DNA from: Tetraselmis striata
Lineage: Eukaryota; Chlorophyta; Chlorodendrophyceae; Chlorodendrales; Chlorodendraceae
DNA: 64,000 bases
Direction of reading: 5' to 3'
NCBI GenBank assembly: GCA_006384855.1
Contig: VCJN01001151.1
Location: 124,001-188,000, forward strand
This document shows positions 56,160-64,000 of the stretch, piece after piece (positions within the stretch are counted from its first letter, which is position 1; each line of letters starts with the position of its first letter). Made by a program: the position numbers and the translations under genes. The notes below the pieces were generated by a model. That model did not search any database, was not told the origin of the DNA, and worked only from the letters and a program-made list of their open reading frames with translations.

Positions 56160-56990
56160 TAGTCGGGGGCTGGTGGGTGGAACGTGCGATGGAGACATAA
56201 TTAGCAACCCGAAAACTAAAAAAAGGCCCAACACAGCCTTACATTGTAGCAAGGCCGTACAGCTTGTGACTGGCGTCGCTTCTTTTGAGGCCGGCTGCGA
56301 CTCGTCGGCAGCAAGGCGAGGGGTGCGTCGCTCGTTCAGCTCAGCAGTCGGGGGGGGGGGGGGGGGGGTCGAATGTGCGATGACGACATCATTAGCAAGC
56401 CAAAAAATACAAAGGTGCACAACAACATTATATCGCATCAAGGCCACCCACCTTGGCGACTGGCGTCGACTCTTTCGAGGCCGGCTGCGACTCGTCGGCA
56501 TCGGGGGCAGCGGGTGCGCCGCTCGTGGCAGCTTTTGCAGTCGGGGGGGGAGGGGGGGGGGGGTCGAATGTGCGATGGCGACATGATCAGCAAGCCGAAA
56601 ACTGTTGGGAAAAAGCCCAACATAGCCTTACATCGCAGCAAGGCCGTCCAGCTTGCGACTGGCGTCGCTTCTATTGAGGCAGGCTGCGACTCGTCAGCAG
56701 CAAGGCGAGGGGGTGCGTCGCTCGTGCAGCTCAACAATCGGGGGGGGGGGGGGGGGGGGGGGGGGGCGTCTTTTGAGGCCGGTTGCAACTATAGGCCGCA
56801 CCGGGGGCTGGGAATACGTTGCTGGTGCCACCTTGAATTGCAGTCGGGGCTGTGTGTGGAACTTGCGATGGCGACATAATTAGCGAGCCGAAAACTAATA
56901 AAACAGCCCAACATAGCCTGACATCGCAGCAAGGCCGCTCACCTTGGTGACTAGAGTCGCCTCTTTTGAGCAGGCTGCGGGGTCGTCACG
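56160..56990 (+). repeat. Tandem repeat of about 195 bp with long G tracts
   Basis: Units start near 56184, 56375, 56570 and 56863 with gtgcgatg(g)/cgacat words. Each has tggcgtcg, cggctgcgactcgtc and, in the first three, a run of 18-26 G's. The last unit is displaced by about 100 bases of extra DNA. The frames across it are low-complexity. Confidence 0.8.
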
Positions 56991-57192
56991 GAGATCCCGC
57001 AGCACGCCGCCTTCTCGGCCATAGCGGTTGCGACCCGCCAACCATCGGCAGGGTGGTATATATTCCGCTTACTTTCCGCTTCACTACGACTAATCCTTAC
57101 GGCTCTCTCGTTTCCGCACACCTGCAGTGTCTACTTGTATATATATATTATATGTTTATAATATATTGTGATATATGTTGATATGTATACAT

Positions 57193-57194
<2 letters not shown>

Positions 57195-57244
<50 letters not shown>
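57195..57244. repeat. (GT)n microsatellite
   Basis: About 25 GT units. Confidence 0.95.
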
Positions 57245-57246
<2 letters not shown>

Positions 57247-58526
57247 ATTGCCGTATATTGGTTGTACAGCAATAGCTCACACCATGCCCGTAGCAGCCGG
57301 ATAGATAAAGCTCGGCGGGTACGTCTAGCCGGATGACAGCAAAATCATGAAAGTTCTAGCGCATTGGGTAGCAGCTCGCCATCTCTGATGGCCATAATTG
57401 CTCAATGGAACGCACTGCTATGGCAAGTACGGAGTCAATACCTAACGTAATACATAATAGTATGACAAGATTGGTGATCACGTGCAGCAACGGGGCGTGA
57501 GTGTTGCAGTGCAAGGTGCACATGTCGTAACTGAGAGCTGCTTCCACAGTACCCATTATTACTTATAATGCCTAGGCGCCATACGGTCTACGTATGCGAT
57601 GGCGGAGATACCCCCCCCCCCCCCCCCCCCCCCCCCCTTTAATTTGGGTGCCATTTCGTTTTGCCAGGCACTCACCCCAGCCCTTTGCACTGGAGTCACA
57701 CCGGAGACGGCCGAATGGTGCACGGCTGTAACCAGGGCGTCAAGTTCAGTCTAGATCAATGATGCGCGCTCCAGGTAGTAGGATAGCTTCAATGTCAGTT
57801 TTGGTGCTTTGAGGGGCATCCTGAGCGCTGCTGATCGTTCTCACACCTGCTAAGAGTTGCGTAGAATGGTGATGGTGCACAGCGGAGGTTGGGGACTCCC
57901 AAGTACCGGCAGCTGCACAAAGCGGTGGTACCATCGCCATGCCGCCGCTACTACATAGCAGCGCTAATCCGTGTTACGGTGTTGGGACTTCGTATCCACA
58001 GTGAGGCTTCCGCTCCTCAGTTATGCAGGTCAGCGGGGCCAACCCCGCCGAAAGCGTCGCGATGCGTGTTACTTCACAAATGTGGAGCAAAATGTCCGAG
58101 CGGTCCCATGCTGCTGGTGGAACCAGAGACACCATGCTCGGTTGCTCGGCTCTTGCGATTGGAACGCTTACAGATGACACTGGAAGCGTTCCGTCCTTAT
58201 AATGCTGCGGCTGGCTAGCGCAAAAGGCTGGCGTCCTTGTACGTGCGCAATCCCCTGTACCGCGCACGTGTCGCGTACCGATACTGTTGATTCGAAATTA
58301 TTATATGTACTGCAACACAGCCACTTGGTCTACAGAGGCCCTACGCACTGTTTAAAGTGGACCTATGCAGGTTGGTCAGGGGCGAGCCCTTGCCTGATTT
58401 TGGGTTACGACAGGTTGTCAAGAGGAAGAGCTTGATTCAGCTGTAACAAATTTCAATTTCAAATTTGCTGCGGGTACCATTGATGCCATTGCCCTAACCC
58501 CCGTCTTGCTAGCTATCAACCCTCCG
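57245..58526. other. Intergenic DNA with poly(C) tract
   Basis: No gene is seen. 57611-57637 is a run of 27 C's. The last part should hold the 3' UTR of the minus-strand gene starting to its right, but no clear TGTAA was found. Confidence 0.5.
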
Positions 58527-60360
58527 TCAAGGGGTGGGGTAGTAGCGCCGGCACTTGTCACGCAGCGCCGCCACGAGCTGGTCGCCGCTCCGGATGCCCG
58601 AGCTCATGTCCACCACCAGCGGGACGCTCCCTGAGAGGCGGTCCATCACGTCAGCGACACAATGAGAAGGGGCACTTTGCACCATTTAGTCATGAAACAG
58701 CCTTGATTAGTGTGGCAATGCGTCCCAGAGCATTCAATGCCTTATGGTTTGCCGCGTACATATAATGTATGTAATATACTATACTATGATGAGTTGTGAT
58801 ACGATATGATATGATACGATATAATACGATATGATATGATGATACGATACAGTACGATATGACATGACATGATATAATACATTAAAATGTGAAATGATAT
58901 ACGATAATATATTATGCACACACACGCACACAAACAACAGACGTACATGGCATTGGCAACACATACATCGATGGGTGCCGAGGCACCCGCGATGCAAACC
59001 TCCGGTTGGCATTGCCGGCAATCTAGAGGAACATTCGCTGCACTTCCGCCACAGCTTCATTGTTGGGCGCATTCCTGCGCGCAGTGCTCCTAGGACCGCG
59101 CCGGCATCCAGACTTTGACGAGTAGATGCGTCCTTTATTCCCTAAAACAAAACACTGCTCTGGTTGCACGGACCGATGGCTTACGAAGCGCTACCTACTG
59201 CGTCGCCCGCCACCTGGGTGCCCACACAACAGGCCGCCATTGTTGTGCGACAGGGGGCCTCACCCGCGCCGCCTGGAAACTCCACCGTCCACATGCCCTC
59301 CGCCTTCATGAGAAACCGCTTCAGCTCCGACACCGCGACGGTGCGCGCCGCCTCCGGCAGCGCCGCCAGCCCGGGCGCGTCCACGCCGCCCAGCCAGCTC
59401 GTCACCAGCTCGCTCGCCACGCGACACCGCTGCCGGGCGGACCCGTCGTCGAGGTACACCTCAAACCTGTCCGCCCAGGAAGGGGAAGGGGAGGCAGGTG
59501 AACGCCCGGCCGGGTTTGAGTCACAATGAATGGAGAGCCAACTTGTGCCGGCATCCCGGCAAAGGGTACCTGGAGCATCCACTAGTGCTCTGGGTGCCGG
59601 CGCACCTATAACCAATAACCCTTACATAGGCCTCAAATTGGGCTTACATGCAACCTACAAGAACATTCGCATAGTTCCGACACGGGTTTTCTACGGGTGC
59701 GGACGCACCTACACAAACCTGGCACCAAGAAAGGTTTGAGGGTAATATCTCTTTCGATCGTCACATGTTTGCTACATATTTGTTTCATTATTGCAGGTGG
59801 GAAAAACGGCGGGCGTTTTCTTAGACACGATTTTTTATTAGTATGCGCATCGGAACCCGTATGTTTTGACCTCCCACACGCATGGCAGGCGCTTCTCGGC
59901 ACTGCTCTTGCTTCTTCGCCCGCACTTGTAACCGCCCCGGCACTCGTGTGTCTCTATCTTCTCCACCCAAAATCGCTGGATTTGACCTGGGTCCATCGCA
60001 TGATCCATTTCACGTTTACAGTCGGGGTCGCAGGGGAGGGGGGAGGGGATAGGATGATGGTGGAGCCATTGCAGGAATCAAGCTGCTTGGGAAGGCGGGG
60101 GAGGAAGGTGACGGGTGAGCGACCATGGCCGTAATGACTTGGTCGGTGAATGGCAGCTCAAAACACGGCTGACACAACACACTCAGGACCTTCTGAGGTG
60201 CTAAACCCCCCCCCCCCCCCCCCCCCCCCCGCTTCTTCACGGGTACTTTACCCCGCAGGATGCCCCTGCCAGACCTGTTATTACAAAATGGCATTCTGAT
60301 TGATGCTGGTCGAAATGTATCTCAGTCGGCTGAAAAACCTTTATAAAAGGTCAGCATGGA

Positions 60361-60398
<38 letters not shown>

Positions 60399-63027
60399 AT
60401 CTCCCTGCAATACACTTTTGTGTGGTCGTACATCCAGCGGCACACCAGGATCGCCACACCCATTTTCAGCAGGCAGCCGAGGCTTTGATGATTTATGGGC
60501 GCTGGCGCACCTAAGTATGCGGACCCAGAACGAAAGTTCCAAATCGTGGGCAACGCGTTCGGCCGGAAGGAAATCCAGCAGAGGCACACCAAAGTTTCGT
60601 CTACACTTGGCTGTTGCCAGGCAGGGAAGGTGCGGTTCACTTGCAGGTATCTCCCCACCGCGCTTGTACCCATCTGGCATTGAATGGATATTGGTGTGGA
60701 AGTCCTAGCAGAGATGAAGCAAACGGCTGAAAGGCGGCCGGGAGGGTGCTACCCTGGTCGTAAGTTCATCATGAGCCTGACAAGTACCGGTCTAAATGTC
60801 AGCACGAACAGTCTCCCCTCCCTCTCTCCCTCCCTCCAGCACAGCTCTCACGTGAAAGTACACCCCATGGCAACAGAATCCCCAAGCGCACGTACGGCAT
60901 GCAGAGGGAGCCTCGCCTACAGGTGCCAACACCCCCAAACCAGGCCGCAGATCCCGCAGGCGAAAAGGCTGTAGCTGCTCTCGCATGCCCCCTGAGCTAA
61001 ACTTGCGAGGTCCTATTCAGAGTATCCTCCGCATTCGGTCTCCACTAGCCAGGGTTTGTACCCGCAGCGTTGCCATCACCGCAAGAGCACTACCCGGGTT
61101 TTAGAACCCTAAACCCAGTCAACCTGCCATCACCCGTAGAGCACTACAGAGATGGTCATGTAACACCTCGGGCGCGGGTGCCTTCACGTAGCGCATTGCG
61201 GATATGAACCTGCTGTGCCTGTCAGACGTCAAATTCAGAGGAGACTGTCTCGGAACTATAGCGAGGATTCTTATAGGTTGCATGTTGCCCCTCCCCCCCC
61301 CCTCCCCCAATTCAAGGCATACACCACAGGCTCTTATACGTGCGTCGGCACCCGTGGATAATACGCCAAAAGCGACAAGTGGGGCGGGGGGCGGGCCCCT
61401 GGGCAATGGCGGGGGAAGGGGGAAGAAAGGGGGTGCTTATCCGCACCGGAATTGCTGCAGCGGCCGCCCCTCCGCGTCGCGGTACCCCAGCCGCCCCTCG
61501 ATGCCCACGAGCACGGCGTGCAGCGGCCGCGGCCGCATCTGCTGCCCGTACGGCAGGCTTCTCGCGCGCTCCGCCGCCGTGCGCAGCGTCGGCAGCGCCG
61601 CCGTCGCCGTCGCCGCTCCCGGCCCAGAGCCCGAGCTGGCGCGGGGCGGCGGTCGCTGTGATGGCCGCTGTGGTGGCCGCTGTAGTGGCGGCTGCGACGG
61701 CTGCGTGCTGCGGGCGCTGCTGTCGGTGCGCGCGCTGAAGGAGCTGCTGGGCAGGGAGCCCAGGGCGGGGTCGACGTCCATCTGCGGAAGGCGCCGGGCC
61801 ACAGCCGCAAAGGGGTTCCTCACCGGCAAGGCAGAGGAGCAAGCGCACCCAACAGGGCGGACATCATCGCTGCTCCAACCACCACGCGATTGCCGCCATC
61901 GCTCCAGCGGGCTACGCTTCCCCCCAAAGACCGAGACGGGGCAGAAAAATAAACCGTATACAGAGCTGCAGGTGGGTTAAGGGCATCACCGCCACGGCCA
62001 CTCGGTACCCCATGACAATCCCGTGCCCCCTCCGGCCCACCACCCGCTGTTGGCACCGCCCCCGCACGAGGCAGCCTGCCACCACATTCAGCCACACACC
62101 ACCCCCTCCAGTGAGCCAGAGGGGCGCCCAGGGATGGCTGCTGCGAGCAATGGGATCAGATCAGCCGCTGCGGGCGGCCGAGGTGGGGTGTGGGGGTGGG
62201 TAGGGCGGGCAGCGGGCGGGGCGGTGTTAACGGGTGCCCGGCGGCTGGTGGCAGCAGCGAAAAAGTGGGTGCCGTCAACCGGCTGAACAGTCGATTGGGA
62301 GGAGGAGGAGGAGGAGGAGGGGGGGAGGAGGCCAATGCTGAGCGAGGCGAGGCTGCTATGCTTCCAGGGATGCTTGGGGCGGAGGGAGAGGGGGGGGGGG
62401 GGGGGGGGGCACCGGGCTGGCGGAGTCCGTGGAGCGCCTCGGCTCCGGCGACACGTCGATGCAGATGGGCGAGTTACTGCAGGCAGAGGGGGGGAAGAAA
62501 CGGTGAGAGCAGGGGGTGGGAGGGTGGGGCAAGGGGGGTGTTGGCTGAGCTGCGAGTGTTGCTTGGGGTGCAGCGCAGCCACTTGGCTCAGGCTCCGCTG
62601 CCTCATGCGCGGAATAACAAGGGAAGGAAGCGCTGGCGATGGGCAGGAACAGCAAAGGGGGGGGGGGGGGGGGGGGGGGCTCAACCTGCCGGGCTCCCTG
62701 CCAGCTCCGTCCTGGTCGCCCGGGCAGTGCAGCAGTCGATGGTCAGTGCCTGCCAACATTCCTGTAAAGATCGGCGTACCAACCCAGAGAGAGCTCCAAC
62801 ACGAGAGGGGTGAGGGGGGGGGGGGGGGGGGGGGGTTGAAAAGAGAGGGAATGGCTCTGGAGGCGATGAATAATACGGAGCCCCACCTCTGCCCACAGCT
62901 ACACCCCATAACAGCTGCTTTGTTACAGCCCTCGTGAAGATTGGTTGTACACTGCATAAGTATAGGGAACATACCCAACTGTGCAGCCGCCCTTGATAAA
63001 CCTGAATATCGGCAATTCTCTCTCTCC

Positions 63028-63060
<33 letters not shown>

Positions 63061-63828
63061 CCCTTCCGTCTCCACTCGCAGCAGACCGACTGAAAGGCAT
63101 TAACGTAGGGTCGGAACGCACATTCAGACGTATTGGAAACAGCGGGCTTTATAATGACATTCTAGCGATACATTTAAGGCAGTTTCTACATTGCTCTTAT
63201 TGTTTGTCATCATCAACACTGCAAACGCATGCACGGTCAACTACCCCCCCCCCCCTCCCCCCCCCTTCCCACTCGGAAATCCTTTGCGTTGATGTCGAGA
63301 GGGGAGACTCACCGGGCGCCGGGGCTCCGGCGACATGAAGGACGGGCCGCTCCCATGCGGGGGGGTCGCTGTTCCGCGCCCGCCGGCCGACCCTGCCCCC
63401 GCCGTCAGACCTGCTCCAGCGTGTGCCTGCGCCTGCGCCCGTCCCCCATGGTGGCTCAGGCTCAGGTTGAGCCGCCCCGGGGTGCCAAGCGGCAGCCCCC
63501 GCCCGCCCCGCTCTGCGCCCAGCAGCCCCTCCACCGCGCCGATGGGGCGAGCGTCCGGGGGAGGGTCCGCCCGGGTGCCAGGATAGCTGCCGCTGCCAGG
63601 CTGGGCCCCGTTGCCCGCAATGCCCGGTGGCGCCGCCCTCCCTGCGATACCCAATGGCGCGGCGCTCCCGCGCGGGCCGCCGCCGCTGCCCCCGTTGGCG
63701 ATGGGCTGGCCGGGTGGCTGCTGTTCTGGCAGCGCCCGCGGCGGCTGGCTGGCGGAGGCCGTGGCGGGGCCGCTCCCCGTGTGGGGCTGCCGGGCCCGCT
63801 GTGGCGCGCTGCCCTGCAGCAGTGGCAT
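58527..63828 (-). CDS. Multi-exon gene, possible RMI1-type OB-fold protein
   Basis: The 3' exons fit in phase: about 61824-61486, 59466-59214, 59141-59000 and 58630-58527 (TGA). Together they encode a Pro/Gln/Ser-rich segment, then LHAVLVGIEGRLG joined to FEVYLDDGSARQRCRVASE and LVTSWLGG. After these come SELKRFLMKAEGMWTVEF and PLVVDMSSGIRSGDQLVAAL. The strand pattern and the DDGS turn resemble the C-terminal OB fold of RMI1, the RecQ/TopoIII partner that dissolves double Holliday junctions. Likely 5' exons are 63828-63313 (Gly/Pro/Ala-rich), 62761-62686 and 62476-62413. Their joins are not settled in phase. ATG 63828 is only a candidate start, and the gene may extend past the window. Several donors are followed at once by C runs. 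The RMI1 label is tentative. Confidence 0.45.
58785..58885. repeat. GATAC/GATAT microsatellite
   Basis: Imperfect 5-bp repeat in the last intron of the RMI1-like gene. Confidence 0.9.
59214..59466 (-). CDS. Exon of the RMI1-like gene with the OB-fold core
   Basis: The exon follows a GGACAG acceptor behind a pyrimidine tract and ends at CAG|GTGGCG. It encodes FEVYLDDGSARQRCRVASE through CCVGTQ. It takes one base from the upstream exon (phase 2) and ends in phase 0, both of which fit the neighbours. Confidence 0.65.
60206..60230. repeat. Poly(C) tract
   Basis: 25 C's in the 2-kb intron 61485-59467 of the RMI1-like gene. The rest of that intron holds open frames on both strands that I could not assign. 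Confidence 0.95.
60362..60396. repeat. (CA)n microsatellite
   Basis: About 17 CA units. Confidence 0.95.
63016..63060. repeat. (TC)n microsatellite
   Basis: Interrupted TC run in an intron of the RMI1-like gene. Confidence 0.9.
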
Positions 63829-64000
63829 GACGGCGGCGCATGCTCAGTGACCGAGCCGCTGCCCGCGACGCGCAGTGGAGGAGGGTCACCAGGATGAAAC
63901 GGAGGCGTGAGTGGGCTCGATCGAGACATCACTGCGATCGGGGTAGGTCGGCCTCGGGACTATGTGACTGGACAAGCCAACGGCTTGGGTAAGCAGATGA
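63829..64000. other. Window edge
   Basis: Probably the 5' part or an intron of the minus-strand gene. No further exon can be defined. Confidence 0.4.

Noticed and set aside
60341-60690. Protein-like frames on both strands in the long intron at 60.3-60.7 kb
   Set aside because: Both strands look equally plausible, no splice sites agree in phase with the surrounding gene, and no family is recognised.

Overview
This window looks like nuclear DNA of a green alga of the Chlamydomonadales, probably a volvocine. The evidence is GC-rich exons split by GT-AG introns, Ala/Gln/Gly-rich proteins, a TGTAA polyadenylation motif, an ADCY10-type adenylyl cyclase gene, remains of DIRS/Kangaroo-like elements, and organelle-style GC palindromes. 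The species cannot be fixed from the sequence. Host coding DNA is a minority of the window; most of it is mobile elements, their remains, and simple or tandem repeats.

Layout. 1-2887 has no gene. 2900-7237 is an apparently intact LINE on the minus strand with a perfect 12-bp target-site duplication. 8425-10912 holds remains of a tyrosine-recombinase element and a 250-bp tandem repeat. 11809-14688 is a three-exon RING-H2 gene on the plus strand. 15547-19220 is an 1837-bp segment present twice in tandem. 21113-34374 is a 12-exon minus-strand gene for an ADCY10-like class III adenylyl cyclase, with three tRNA-derived SINEs in its introns. 35364-42757 is a Ty1/copia element with identical LTRs and a 5-bp duplication; between gag and protease it carries a C5-cytosine DNA methyltransferase-like domain. 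44590-46025 is a DIRS-like gag/RT remnant. 46941-46981 is a tiny LINE-tail insertion. 47960-48490 looks organelle-derived. 48718-57245 is a patchwork of tandem repeats, inverted repeats and broken coding DNA. 58527-63828 is a minus-strand gene whose 3' exons suggest an RMI1-type OB-fold protein.

How the parts relate. The two minus-strand host genes and the RING gene look unrelated in function. The mobile elements do interact. The SINEs share a short 3'-end motif with the LINE, so the LINE family may mobilise them. The LINE family also left the 41-bp tail at 46.9 kb. The copia element stands out because it carries its own methyltransferase-like domain. Long C/G homopolymers (about 20 tracts) lie in introns, several within 2-8 bases of a 5' splice site.

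Exon borders come from reading frame, splice consensus and phase agreement only; no transcript or database evidence was available.
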